A stretch of DNA of 64,000 bases from Neurospora intermedia (lineage: Eukaryota > Ascomycota > Sordariomycetes > Sordariales > Sordariaceae): positions 744,001 through 808,000 of the forward strand of contig BTPP01000011.1 in NCBI GenBank assembly GCA_037102815.1, in the 5' to 3' direction. The position numbers and the translations under genes were made by a program. Below, piece after piece: positions 1 to 11,608 of this stretch (positions are counted from its first letter, which is position 1; every line of letters begins with the position of its first letter). The notes below the pieces were generated by a model, which saw nothing but the letters and a program-made list of their open reading frames with translations, was not told the origin of the DNA and ran no database searches.

Positions 1-746
1 TACCGAAATGTTACCATGTTCTTGTCAAGTGTACCGGGAGATATACCGGGAGATAGAAAGAATAGGATAGTATTGAGATTCGAAAATGAATGCCTCACGT
101 CGGGCAAGGGGGCGTCTTGTACATAACCTAAAAACCCCTCAAAAAAGAAAAAAAAAAAAGACGCATCTCGAGCTACCACCAGCTGGAACTGAAGATCTCA
201 GGGTGTAGACCAGCAGTTCTTCCGCTGAGGTAAAGTCGAGTCAGTCATCTGATATCAGACATGTCTTTGTCTCTGGGCAGCGATCCGGCACACTCCGGAG
301 TGTTAACCACCGGCATCCGGAGCCGGAGCTACAAAGACCCACTTTCCCGGATACTGGTGTAAGTGAATAAATACCCTTTACAGCCAGGTCAAAAGGTTCC
401 AATGGGGTTGCTTGTTTCGACAAGATGAAAGTTAACGCAAGGGAACCTTATGAACTGTCCATGAAGTAGCTCGTACTGCATAGTAGACGTGTGCGCCGTA
501 AAAATACACCCGCCAAATATGATATTATGATTACATTCAGCCAGTGTTCAAGGTCTTGCCTCCGCAAGCCTTACGATGTTGGTGCGGCGTGAGACAACGG
601 CACGAATAGAACATCGATACGGAAATACACAAAGGTTACAATGCCCGGAAAGGTGGTGACACAAATGCTCCGGGAAGATCGACTCGTCGTCCGTAGCATG
701 GGACGGTCGCAAAGCAAAGGTCGAGCGGCGTGACAGGTCCACACGT
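1..746. other. Intergenic / 3' flank, no gene seen
   Basis: No convincing coding frame on either strand. The only open frames are short, start with TTG or GTG and have no recognisable composition. The stretch contains an A-rich run near 144-159. It probably includes the 3' untranslated region of the ankyrin gene that ends at 747. Confidence 0.6.
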
Positions 747-2143
747 TTACCTGTTGGGATCCGCGCCCTTCTCAATAAACAAGACAACCGCATCCTCCAT
801 CCCCTTTGACACCGCCGCGTGCAATGGACTCGTCCCTTTCAAATCCAACTTGGTCACATCCGCACCCTTATTCACCAGCAGCGTCACCGTATCCATCCGC
901 TCACCCTCAATAGCGCAATGCAGCGGTGTCCGTCCCGTACTATCATGCGCATTGATGTCGCCTCCCTTGTTGATCAAAATCTCCAAGATCTTATTCTGCC
1001 CCTTCAACGCCGCCATGTGCAACGGTCCCGACGGCGGTCCCAGCGGGAACACGGGGTTACCCACCACCCCGCCGCCACCGACCTGATGGAACTTTGGCGG
1101 CGGCACCGGCGGCATAACCTTGGGCTTCTTCATCCTCGCATACCGTTCGGATTGCGTCTCCAGCGCGCGTCCACCGGCCTGCAACCTTCGATACCGACGG
1201 TAACTGGCAATGGAATCCATGTTGTTCGGGTCCAGATCGTGATTGTGCTCCTCGCACCGCACTTCGATAAACCACTTGCTCGCGTGCCGCTTCTTGCACA
1301 CTAGCTTCATCTTGGCCGGACAGCCAATCTTGTGCGTGGGGCGCTTGCGGATGCCCGTGCCACTGTTCTTGCACGTGCCGCCGCGGTCGCACATCAGATC
1401 GACCCGCACTACTTCCGAGCCTTTGGCATACTTGCCGCCTGGGTTCTTGGCTTTGGCGCACCCGGATTGCACCAGCATGTAGCCCTGACTGATGGCGTAC
1501 TCCATCACGGAGCTCATGGCTTGCTCGCGCGTATCATAGGGCCCGAGCATCAGGTTCGGACGCACAGTGGGGAGACGGAGCGGCGTGATGGGCTGCACGA
1601 GAGGAGCTTTGTAGTCGGCTGACCCGGGCAGGTTTCCGTTCGCATCCGGAATTAGGTTTTGGCCGTCCGCGGCGTTGGCGGTTCCGTCGCTGCTGCCGCC
1701 GTTGGGCTGGGGCGTGTCGTTGTTGGAGCTGACGTCGTTCATGGTCTCGTCTCCCTCGTCCTCGACCTCGTCTTCGTGTTCCTCCACCTCCTCCTCGTCA
1801 AGCATTGTCTCGTCTGGGGTACCATTACCATTGGTTCCCTGTGAGTGCTGCTGCTGCTGCTGGTCAACTTGAAAGGCCGGGTGGTTCAGCGGATCATGCG
1901 CATAGAATTTATCCTGCCGTTGCTGTTGCAGTTGCTGGTGGAATTGCTGGTGTTCCTGGCGAGTCATCCCCTTGCTGCGCTGGGGCCGTGACTTTGCCCC
2001 TTGTTCGGCGCGCTGCTGTTCCCGTTCCTGGGCCTTTCTCTCCAGCCATGCTTGTTGCTCGGGAGTCAAGTTCTTTTGCGGTGGATTAAACTGTGCTGCC
2101 GCTAGACTCGAGTGCGGCTGTTGTTGTGGTTGTTGTTGTTGAG

Positions 2144-2174
<31 letters not shown>

Positions 2175-2476
2175 GGTTTGTGCTTGGTGTTGTTGCTGCC
2201 CGTCGGCCTCGGGAGACTTGGCATTCTGAAGCCATTGGTGTTGGTTGGGATAGTTTGCCTGGGCACCCCAGTACGCATTTCCAGACAGCTGCTGGTCACG
2301 TAGGATCTCTTCGGGAGTTCGAGGTTTCTGGGTAGGTAGGATCTGGTGGTATAAGGGCGCAGAGTTTTGGAGAGCCAACTGTTGCAACTGTGACTGGGTG
2401 TGAGGTGCAAAGAGGTTTGGCAGCTGTTGCTGTTGCGGTTGTTGTGGTGATTGTTGAGGGTGCGGCGGTTGTGGTG

Positions 2477-2515
<39 letters not shown>

Positions 2516-2838
2516 GCGGTTGCTGTGGTTGCTGCTGCTGCTGTTGTTGTTGCTGAGCAGATCGCTGGGGCGGGATGGGAGGAGGGTGGATGGGGGTTTC
2601 GACCCGAGGTTGGCGCTGGGGAGTTCGGCTGGCGTTTTGCTGCTGTGGACTTTGTTGTTGTTGACTTAGCTGTTGCTGTTGCTGATCCTATTCCCGGGCA
2701 GAGAGAGGGAGTGGTCAGCGAAGAAGTACCAAGACGAGTCAATGGAAGTCAGAGGATGCGGTTCCATACCGTGACCTGGAACTGCTGGGTCAGGTAGCTG
2801 CTACTATTATTGCTATTACCAGAGGTGTTGCCCGACAT
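747..2838 (-). CDS. FAR1/WRKY-GCM-type zinc DNA-binding protein with C-terminal ankyrin repeats
   Basis: Two exons, 2770-2838 and 747-2687, with an 82-nt intron (GTATGG donor, GCTGAC branch, AATAG acceptor) and phase-closed; predicted 669 residues. The first exon starts with MSGNTSGN. The N-terminal half is dominated by Gln runs, followed by an acidic stretch (DEEEVEEHEDE, about residue 320). A zinc module at about 403-510 has a Cys pair, GCPAK, and a closing CEEHNHD; this C..C..HxH layout with a following basic YRRYRRL is that of the FAR1/FHY3-like (WRKY-GCM1) DNA-binding family, related to mutator-type transposases. Residues 577-669 form three ankyrin repeats (GPLHMAALKG, TPLHCAIEGE, SPLHAAVSKG), and the protein ends inside the third. 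Likely a nuclear regulator; target and partner are unknown. The fusion of the two domains is unusual. Confidence 0.85.
2119..2562. repeat. Trinucleotide (CAG/CAA) tracts encoding poly-Gln
   Basis: Several runs of TTG/CTG on the plus strand (for example 2120-2175 and 2475-2562) encode poly-Gln on the minus strand in the FAR1-ankyrin gene. Mixed CAA/CAG use suggests long-standing tracts with scope for length variation between strains. Confidence 0.85.
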
Positions 2839-3859
2839 GGTTGGTAGGTGGTGGCCGCTTTGTTCTTGTGGGTTGGTATCTGGCGATAGATGGCGGTAAA
2901 AGCACAGGCAGGAGAAAAGGCGGGAGACCGCGGATGATATCCGGAGAGTCAGATTTGTTGGCGACCAGACGTCGTCGGCGAAGACGGGCCAATCGTATGC
3001 AGAGGTCTGGATGTCTTTGTGGGGCATGTGGCTTGTCCAGCCCTTCGCACAGACCTTTTCTCTATCGTCTGCATATCTGCCTATCGCCCAAGCCTCCTAA
3101 AGCACAAGCGCCAAGTCGTCCAGCGGCCACAGCGCGTCTGCTTCAGTGCATCCCATCTGTTTACCAGTCGCTTCAGCCTTCAATTCATCCTCTTTCATCC
3201 TCTTTCATCCTCTTTCATCCTCTTTTCACACTTTTTCCATTTTGACATCAACATTCGCGCACTCGAATCATACAAACATGATTATGTCTGGTGCCAAAAT
3301 GATAAACTCCCATCAATGGATTTACATCATAATTTTACGGTTGCCAAAGCCAACCACCACTGATGCTGTCTAGCAGATCGGCCACGATCCCTACGATATT
3401 CAGCATGTTGCCGCTTCGGCATGCAGTCGCGGCGAGGATGACAACTCTTTTTAAACCATCACAAAGCGTCTCACAGGCCGCTTTGGAGACTCGAAGGTTT
3501 CGAAAGCAAACACAGGTTCTCATTTGTTTCCAAGATAACAGACACCATGGCCCGAATCTTAGTTCCTTTGTCGTCTCCTGATGCTCTGGTTGGCATTCCA
3601 TTGTTTGCAAAGTTAAGGCTTGCCGGATGCGGCCCATTAGCCCCCGAATGCTTCTGTCCCAATACCCCTTTGTGTCAATCTTAATGTTGTCTTTAAGCTG
3701 TCAAGATGATGCTCAATCAAGTCGTTTCACCAACCATTCTTTTTCAGTCATACGTCAAACCCTCAGACCTTGACTTGACCTTTCGTTTTGTTTCATTCGA
3801 GTTTCTCGGCGCACCGCCAGGACTAACAATCGACATTTGGTTTATCATCTTCATCCACA
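2839..3859. other. Divergent intergenic region with TTTCATCCTC tandem array
   Basis: Lies between two divergently transcribed genes, so it holds both promoters. No gene is seen. At about 3181-3226 the unit TTTCATCCTC is repeated roughly four times in a pyrimidine-rich stretch, which is common in fungal core promoters and 5' leaders. Confidence 0.6.
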
Positions 3860-6323
3860 ATGCCGCCCAAAAAACGTGCTGCGAAAGGTGCCGCAAACAA
3901 GGTGGTACCGGATCAGGAAAGGAAGAGATACAATGACTACTACTACTTTTACCGAAGGGGCGAACCCGAACGACGGCGGAACAAAGTCAAACTGGCAAGC
4001 CAACCCCTGAACTTGCGTCTACACCATGGAGTGGTTCCGGATGAAAACTTTCCCTGGAGAACGAATGAAGGGCTACAACGCTATGACGAGTATTACACCT
4101 GGTTAGCAGAACAGAACGACCAGATGCAAATTGACCAGAAGGAGAGCTGGGACAGCAAGGACAACGAAAGCGAAGAGAGTGAAAGCGAGGATAGCGACGA
4201 CGAGGAAAGAAAAGAAGAAGCAGAGACTGAGAAATGGAAAACGGCCAGGGGGCTGACCAAGGATATGTACGAAAAGGGAGCCGGCCTGCACTTTTGCAAG
4301 ATTCTTGGGGCTGGCGGCATGGGCATCATCTGTGTTTTTGTCAGCTACGACGAGAACCAAACTCCAACGTTCTGGACGGTAAAGAGAGACATAGGGGGCT
4401 ATGATGAGGTGGCTAAGGAAAGGGAAACCACACGGGTTCGTAGTCCTTACATCGCCGGTTCTTGTTTGCGAGGCTTCTACTTTTTTGGGCTTTTACTAAC
4501 CGATGGATCGATAGACCTTCCTCCGCGCGCCCCATATTGTTCAGGTCTTCCATCCTTACAAGGAGAAACCTCTTGAAGACACAGATGACGACGAGCCGCT
4601 CGCGCAGCGGCCAAAGAAGCGGGCAAGAACAGAGCGAAGCCAAGCTGAAGTACGAAAGGAGAGTCGCGCTGCCCGAGCAGGGCAAAGGGTCGCGTCCATT
4701 GCAAGAAAGGCGGGTACAGCGGCACGTCAGCCTCCTCCAATCGGACCTACCGACCAAGTAGAGCAGGTTCCCAAGAGCATAGTTATGGAATACGTAGCAA
4801 GGGGCTCCCTTTACGAATGGTTGGAAGGAATAGGAAAAATAAAGGCCGGAACGGAACCGGATTTGCGAATTCCAAATCGAGTCCTCTGGGATATGATGGC
4901 TTGCTGTAAGTCGTTCCTTTCAGCCACTCAAATTCTATCCTATACTAACAGCCGCTATACAGTCATGAAAATGTGCTTGGCCATGGAGTATCCCCCTTTA
5001 ATTTTTTTCCCTAATGTTTCGGAATCTGATCATTTGGCAGAGGATTTCGTCTGGAATACAGATGATCGTGATGACGGGAACATGGTACCAGAGCTCAATC
5101 CAGCGCCACATAATGGTTATGTTAACAAACCAGCCGGAACTAGTCTCATTCACTTTGACATTGATACACAAAACGGTAAGCTTCACCCAAACCGTGCGGT
5201 TCCTGACTGATAAATGCTGATGGCGGTGACATTCAGTGCTCATCGGGGATTTTGATTCGGAATCCAGGGAAGGCAAGCATAGGGTCCACCCAACACATCC
5301 GCATTTCGAAAGGATGACCGATAGTCATGATGGGACGCCTATGTTCAAGCTAATTGACTTTGGGCTCGCCCGAGATATGAGTGTTGATGATGCATGTCGC
5401 CGTAATCTGTAAGTATAAATGAAGTGTCTTGATGCATACCGCTACCGAGACTCGTTTGAAGCTTACTCTTCTCATTCATACAGAAAAGATCTCTGGGGCC
5501 ATCGCCGCTGTGGAAAGCCAGGTTTCTATCTCCCGGTAGGTAGCTGCGTTTTGCTCACTTTCTTTGATAGCAGTGACGCTGACATCTTTTGCCCTCTTTT
5601 GTTGCTCAGGAGCAATTTACACGGGAGTGGGAAGCGATCGTAGAATCACCCGATGCACAACAGGCGAGGGTAGCCGGACAGTATAGCTGGAAGTCCAACA
5701 TGTGGCAACTTGCATTGGTAAGTCCCATTCTCTGCCTCTACCCCGTCTCTGCCTCTACCCTAACCTCGTCACTAACTCTTATTACCCGAATGACCATAGA
5801 TCATGCACATTGTCATAACTTTCCGATGGAATCCAACTAATACCATTCATCCCCTGCGAGACGCCAATTTGATATACGGCCCGCCAAACGACTTGCCGCT
5901 TAAAATGCAGCGCAAGAAGTCGTACCCGACTTATGGCGCCCACTTGCTCGACCCGCAATACGACCATGTGCCCTTCCGGCTCCGTCACCTGGTCGCCCGC
6001 TGTCTGTGCGAGGTTCCCGACGATAGGCCGAGTTTTGAAGAGATTCGCGCCGAAATCCAGTGGGCATGGGATCATGAGAGTGCGGAGGAAAAGGAGGCGG
6101 CGAGACAATGGAGTCGAACGCACTTTGAGAAGCCGCCGCCACCCGTGATTCCGCCGTGGAAGAAGGTGGAGCAGGTAGGTTTTTGTTCCGTATCCCCTCA
6201 AGATTGAGATGTGGTATTCCCTTGACTGAAGAGTTACTAATTCATCTGCTTGTTGTACAGTGGGCGAAGCAAAAGACGATCTTGCGGTTTGACGACTACT
6301 TGGAGAAGTACCCTCCCAAATAA
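3860..6323 (+). CDS. Protein-kinase-like protein, fungal-specific, eight exons
   Basis: Exons 3860-4435, 4515-4905, 4963-5175, 5237-5408, 5484-5535, 5610-5717, 5800-6174 and 6261-6323 close in phase to 649 residues. The N terminus (1-140) is basic then strongly acidic (about 94-124). Kinase signatures follow: glycine loop ILGAGGMG near 148, Lys in WTVKRD near 175, LRAPHIVQVFHPY in the N lobe, MEYVARGSLYEWL as hinge, HFDIDTQN near 387-394 as catalytic loop, and LIDFGLARD near 435. A long basic insert (RPKKRARTERS) lies before the hinge. The catalytic Asp, Asn and DFG are present, but the usual Lys after the catalytic Asp is missing. The C lobe ends with the conserved RCLCEVPDDRPSFEEI. Intron 1 uses a GTTCGT donor. 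Substrate unknown; nuclear or cytosolic, since no signal peptide or membrane segment is seen. Confidence 0.85.
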
Positions 6324-6579
6324 AAACCTGCAGAGGCTCAACGGAACGTTAAGTTTGTGCCTTTGTGCCTGCCTGCAGTCTCATCACACAGCTTCCATGG
6401 AGTTGGCCATTGCATGTTCTTATCAATTCCGTAACAATTTTCGTTTGAACGAGCTTCTTGCATCACCCTCCTCTACTTGCGCCACACAGGGCAGCGTACC
6501 ACTTCACAAGTTTAGGACTAGACGTATACCGAAGTCCCCACATATCCCCTCCCCCTAGAGAACCAGAACTGATGAACTC

Positions 6580-7904
6580 TCAAACCCCAAACTTCTTATA
6601 AAGCTTATACTTGACCGTCTTGAACTCTGGCTTGAGGGCCTGTTCCGTGTTCGGTTCCACTTCGTGCTATTTCCCCTATTGTCAGCATCTATCCATTCGT
6701 CAAGTGTAGCAACATACGTGTCAGAGCGATAATCAGGAAAGAAATAGAGATTTCACATACCACAACCAAATACTGCTTAATACCAGTACCATCACAACAG
6801 TTATATGCAGGAGCAGTGTACTTGAGCAGTATCGACCGGACCGGATCCGGGCCTTCCCAGCCCTTGCGGGAGTATTCGAGGAGGGCGGACGGGTGAGCGC
6901 CGGGAACGTCGTAGCCGGGAATGTCGGAGGAGTCGACGGGGACTAGTATTACGTCTGTATCTTTGGAAGAGTCTGTGGTGGTAGTTGTTAGCTTGTTGCT
7001 GTCCTTTCCTTTTCCCTTTCCCATTTGTCCGGTATTCGACCCTCGTTGATCCATCATCCCGTAGTAGTAGTTGGAGTATCACTCAACGCATCCCACACTT
7101 GTATTCAGTCACCTCGTCCCGTCCCCGTTCCCTTTGTTTTCTTCAACCCCCCCGATATCATCCACGCACCAAACCGGTCCCCACTCCCCACGAGTTCATC
7201 CCATTCTCTTCCCATCCTCTTCCCTCCTATCCTCTTCCCTCCTATCCTCTTCCCTCCCATCCTCTTCCGCCTCCCATCCTCTTCCCCCTCCCATCCTCTT
7301 CCGCCTCCTTCCCTTCTCTCCCTCACCCATCCCTCCCTCCTTCCCTCCTTCCCTCCCTCTTCCCCCATCTACCCCGACTACCCCAAGCCAGCTCAAAAAT
7401 GACATCAAACTTACCACTTTCCCTTTCCATCTCACCAACAACCTCCCAAAACCCCAACTCCCACTTCGCCACCTCCATCGCACTCTTCCCCTCAGGCAAC
7501 ATCTCATGCACCAACGGCGCTTGATACAGCCCGCTATCAGGCCTACTGGCCTTGGTAATGTCCGGAACGGGGTACATGGCTAGGTATAACCACTTTTCGT
7601 TTTTGGGGTATGTCACTTCGTTTGCTTCGTTTGTCTCATTTGTTGTAGCCGTAGTGCCCATAGCTGCTGAGGCAGTAGCAGCTGAAGAGGAGGAGGCGGT
7701 AGAAGGGTCGGAAGGGTTAAACCCAGCGCGAGCATACCGAAAGGCACAAGTGAAGCCGTCGGCATGGCCGAAGCGGAGAATGTCGGGGATGTGTACTTCG
7801 TTGTACCATTTGTTGAAAGAGTCGTGGGAGGTGGAGAATGCAGGGTGGGTAGGGCGGGAGAAGACGAGGAGGTAGCCTTTTTTGGGGGCGTGTTCGGTTG
7901 ACAT
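6580..7904 (-). CDS. EthD-like / dimeric alpha-beta barrel family protein
   Basis: Start ATG at 7904 (MSTEHAPKKGYLLVFSRPT). Exon 1 runs 7415-7904 and ends at a strong GTAAGT donor. A middle exon reaches 6761 and the last exon is 6580-6666, with intron 6667-6760 (GTATGT donor, GCTGAC branch). The pattern LLVFSRP...FNKWYNEVHIPDIL is typical of small ferredoxin-like dimeric barrel proteins, including EthD-like ones. A Ser/Thr/Ala-rich linker follows, then VILVPVDSSDIPGYD and a C-terminal KQYLVVHEVEP. The acceptor for the middle exon is uncertain; 7041 keeps the frame but is a GAG site. The intron is unusually long because it contains a CCTCTTCC array. Enzymatic role unknown. Confidence 0.65.
7192..7365. 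repeat. Pyrimidine-rich tandem array (CCTCTTCCCTCCTAT-like)
   Basis: Tandem copies of a roughly 15-nt unit built on ATCCTCTTCCCTCCT, degrading into CCCTCC runs. It sits inside the large intron of the minus-strand EthD-like gene, where it is a purine tract in the transcript. Confidence 0.8.
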
Positions 7905-8882
7905 GTTGATAACGGGGTTGGGGGATGGAGGGTGGGTGGTGGTGGTTGGTTGGGTTGGATGAGTTACGCTGGGCCTTGTCTATAACAATGAGGTTGATAT
8001 AATGAGGTTGATGTTGATGAAAAAGACAAAAACTGATGATTAGAGGTAAGGAAGGGATGACGAAGTTGAGATTGGAGCGAAGGACCGGGAGCAGAAGGCG
8101 GTCTACATAAGCCCTACTTTATGAAGTACACTAGAGGTATGAAGTGGCAGTGTGGAGTCAGGAACCGTGCATCACACAACGGCTGACGTTGACATTGACA
8201 AGAACAAGGACAAGGGCAGCGGGATGGCTTACCGGTAGGAAGAAGTAGATGTCGTGTCACATGTTTGAGATTAGATAGCTGTGAAAGTTTGATGCTTACC
8301 TTAAGGTGGGGAGTTCGAAACTTGATACAGTGATACCCGTTAGAACTGGCTCTGTCAGAACGGGGGACGTTGCGGGCGCCATGACGATGGGGAAACCGAA
8401 TTACAGAAGTCCGCTCGGATCCGGCGCACCAAAGACGGGAAGTGGGGCCGTGGTTCGGAACCCGGCCGGGACCCGGTAGCGGGGAAGTGGGGTAACGGTC
8501 TGGCGCCAGACTCTGCGACAGGACCCATTCTCATTCTGATCCCAAACCATAAAACAGCGAATTTGATTTCTTATGGCATCCAAGGGCGATCGATTGGGTG
8601 TGTTTGTTAATTCAATATCCCTCAGGTATTCATAACTCATAGGTGTCATAACGTCCTGCACACGCCCTGCACAATCCCATGCGCAAGCAGCACTCAGCGC
8701 GCGAAAGCGATCCCGTCGCTGTCCTCCTCGCCCTCGGACTCGCTTCCCAGTTCCTTTCGGTGCGTTCCCTTCCAATTCCCTTCCCTCCAGTGCCTTCCGA
8801 TCAATCCCATCCTCATCAGGGAATCCAATCATCCCAACCCCCTCCACCCCTCCACCCCTCCATTAAAGACTCATTCCCTCCC
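7905..8882. other. Intergenic, upstream of EthD-like gene
   Basis: No supported gene. Contains the promoter of the minus-strand EthD-like gene and the 3' flank of the small mitochondrial gene. Open frames near 8401-8847 and 8679-9005 lack family resemblance. Confidence 0.5.
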
Positions 8883-9354
8883 TCACTGACTAGCACCCAA
8901 CGGTGCCGTGCCCTTCTTCTCCCCCTTCCTATAAAACATATACCCCAAAGCAACCACGACACCAACAGCAGTGATTGTCCCGGCTCTCCTATATTCGATG
9001 TATAATGTCAGCTAACCTGTCCTTATGTAATATGTTCCCCTTCTAACCGTTCTTCGCCCTAGCCGTCGTTCTTCCCTCCTAACTGTTCTTCTTCCCCCCC
9101 GCCCTTCCCCTTCCACCCTCCCAGTACAACATCGATAGATGGTATCGGGAACATGGAACGAATACGTACACGTTATATCGGTTAGGTTTAGTAGCGGGCT
9201 CTGATCCCTTGACGCCACCGAGTTCGTCGCCGTTGGAAGAGACGGAACGGATCTGGGTGAATGCCGGTACGGTCGTGCGGGCAGTAGCAGCGGGGACGAT
9301 GCGGCGCGCGGCGAGGGGGCGGAGGGCTGAAGTGGAGAGTTTGATGGCAGACAT
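8883..9354 (-). CDS. Small mitochondrial single-pass membrane protein
   Basis: Exons 9170-9354 and 8883-8988, intron 8989-9169 (GTACGT donor, GCTGAC branch, ATATAG acceptor); phase-closed at 96 residues. The first 40 residues (MSAIKLSTSALRPLAARR...) have no acidic residues and many Arg, Ser and Ala, as in a mitochondrial targeting presequence. Near residue 65-80 there is one hydrophobic segment, TITAVGVVVALGYMFY, followed by a basic stretch RKGEKKG. This layout fits a small inner-membrane protein facing the matrix or intermembrane space. I do not recognise the family; it could be a small subunit or assembly factor of a respiratory complex. The gene is easy to miss because the second exon is only 35 codons. 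Confidence 0.7.
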
Positions 9355-10130
9355 GTTTGTATTGGTTTTGATAGTTGCTCGCTTGACTTGTAGATATGAA
9401 ATCGTCGTTGGATGGTTACTCTGGAGTTGGATGTTGCACGTTGACAATGATGAATTGGCTTGAAACTCTTTTACCTAGACAAAGCTGAACCGTTTACTTT
9501 ATAACCACTGCACTCAATGGAGAGGCGATGGGGCCATTGATGTTCATTGATTCCCGCTGGTGACGAGTGTGCATCTCCGCATTGGAGACGGCCCCACTTA
9601 TCCTTATTATTCGATTGGCTGGATCTTCAAAGGAACACTGGGGCAGAGCAGCTGCAATGCTGGGACAGGAACGATGACATCATGTAAACTGGTCAAGTCT
9701 GCAGGTCCATCGGAATGAGCAAATGCATCTCCATATGGGATTTATTTACCGATTGGTGGTTCGCGTGCCTGGAAATGTGTGGATGTGCGTGTTCGGATCA
9801 TGTCGGGCAGTCAAGTCAATACCTACGTACGCTCGAGCTACGCTGCCAGCAGCCAGTTGCCAGATGTCACTCTCACAAATGTATGATCCAGTTCCGCAAT
9901 CAACTCCTTGGGAATACAGCATGCAGTACCCATAACCCCTTTCGAGCAGTCAAAGCGCTTGGTTGTTGAAAAGCCGAGACTTCTCCTAGGGGCTCTGACT
10001 CGTTCATTTGACATAGGTACTCCGGACTCGCTAGGGACCATCGTTCCTTGTCGTCGCTCCATGCCCTGTTCGCGATAAAATCGCGTTGAAGGTCGGGATC
10101 TCATATGCCAGGTAGTTTCATACACCTCAA
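9355..10130. other. Intergenic, promoter of small mitochondrial gene
   Basis: No gene seen. Holds the upstream region of the mitochondrial protein gene and the 3' flank of the DUF6594 gene. Confidence 0.5.
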
Positions 10131-11608
10131 TCACGTTGATGTCATGAACACAATGAGAACAGCCATGTATCTGCAAATTAACCAGTCAGTCAACTGCATC
10201 ACACAATTCCAGAAGTGTGAAAAGAAAAGCCAAACTTACGCAGCACAACTCCCAAAGATCTCATGCTTCTTTGCCCTCGTACACACACTCAACACCACGC
10301 CAAATGCGAACGCGCACGCAACGATCAAGCCCATGATCTTGGGAAGCGTCTGTCCAGTCACCGCCGCGCTGTCAGTCCCTCCATCTGCCGGGCCTGAGCC
10401 TTCCTGGGTCCAGGAATAGAGCGGGACCAAAGGTAGGCACAATAGGCAGAGCATGAGCAAGATCAGAATGACCATCTTGAGAAAGTGGACGCGGGCAATG
10501 GAGAAGAGGTTCAATGCTGCGTGATTGCTGTCGGCATGGGTCTTGGTGTGAGCGTTGGCAAAGATGTACTGGGAGATGAGTTAGCTTTGGGCTCAATGAC
10601 TCTAGATAACATGAAGAGCTACCGACCCGTAGTGGTGCACAGTTGTACTTGACAAGTAACTGCATGATTACTCGGTCAAGCCAGGCGTCGTCTCTCCCTG
10701 CTTTGAGCGTTATCATGTCGGATTGACACCCAATGTATCGCTCATGTCGAAACAGAGGCTCTTTGGCTCGAAAGAAGTTTTCGAGACTTTGGATGTCGAA
10801 GCGGGATGGTCGGTCGAAGTTGGCGAGGTTGTTGGACATTATGAGGAGTTCGCCTGCATCACTAAAGGTCAGTGAAATGTTCCGTTTTCAGCATCTTTGT
10901 GTTACTGCTCCGTCTCCATGATCTGGTCGGACTGAAGAATGCTGCTGAAACACTAGGATTTGAGGAGAGAGAATAAGAATTGAACATACGTACCATATTT
11001 CTTGAGTTTCTCCGCAATTTCTTCCATCAGCCGCCCCCTCACCCCCAGACGATCATCATCCATCTCCCTCGTCCTGAGGAAGATGGCCCTGTTTCCAGCA
11101 TCATGCAGGTCCATCCTGTGCAGGTGGAGTTCGAGAGTTCGTAGTTCATCTTGCATGTGCAAGAGCGTCCGGGACTGTAGGTAGCGGAATTCCCGAAAGA
11201 TGTAGCCGTCTTCATGAGAAGAGATGAAGCGGGCAAGCATGGGGTAGCCTTCTGGAGCATCGTTTACTGTGGTGGTGTTAGATTTGAGTTCCGCTCACAG
11301 CTCAGCGAAAGTGTGGTAGTACCTTGCATGTTGACATAACTTGCTGGCTCTTCCATGGGATTGATGTAATCGAGATTGGGATACGGGTCAAGACCAATGC
11401 TGTTTGGTGTATTAGCCACTGACTTGATGGTTGAGCGTGAGGCTCAAACTGAGTGTACCTACCCATCAATTCCTTTCTCTACCTCCCCTTCCACCCGAGT
11501 CCCTCCCTTTTCCAAGTCAACAGACCATGCTTTGTGATTTACGCCCTCAACCTCAGAAATCCCACTGCCCACCGACTGTACGGAAGGTTGGTACTGCTGT
11601 GAAGGCAT
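10131..11608 (-). CDS. DUF6594 family membrane protein
   Basis: Six exons: 11463-11608, 11323-11399, 10994-11266, 10627-10853, 10240-10568 and 10131-10170; phase-closed at 363 residues. ATG at 11608 gives MPSQQYQPSVQS. The core begins EGYPMLARFISSHEDGYIFREFRYLQSR and continues with a helical region rich in Arg, Glu and Leu, as in the fungal DUF6594 family. The C terminus carries hydrophobic segments FLKMVILILLMLCLLCLPLV and IMGLIVACAFAFGVVLSVC plus a short YMAVLIVFM at the very end, so it is an integral membrane protein with a cytosolic helical N domain. The donor of intron 4 is GTCGGT, which is weak but is required by phase. An upstream non-coding exon is possible. Function of the family is unknown. 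Confidence 0.8.
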
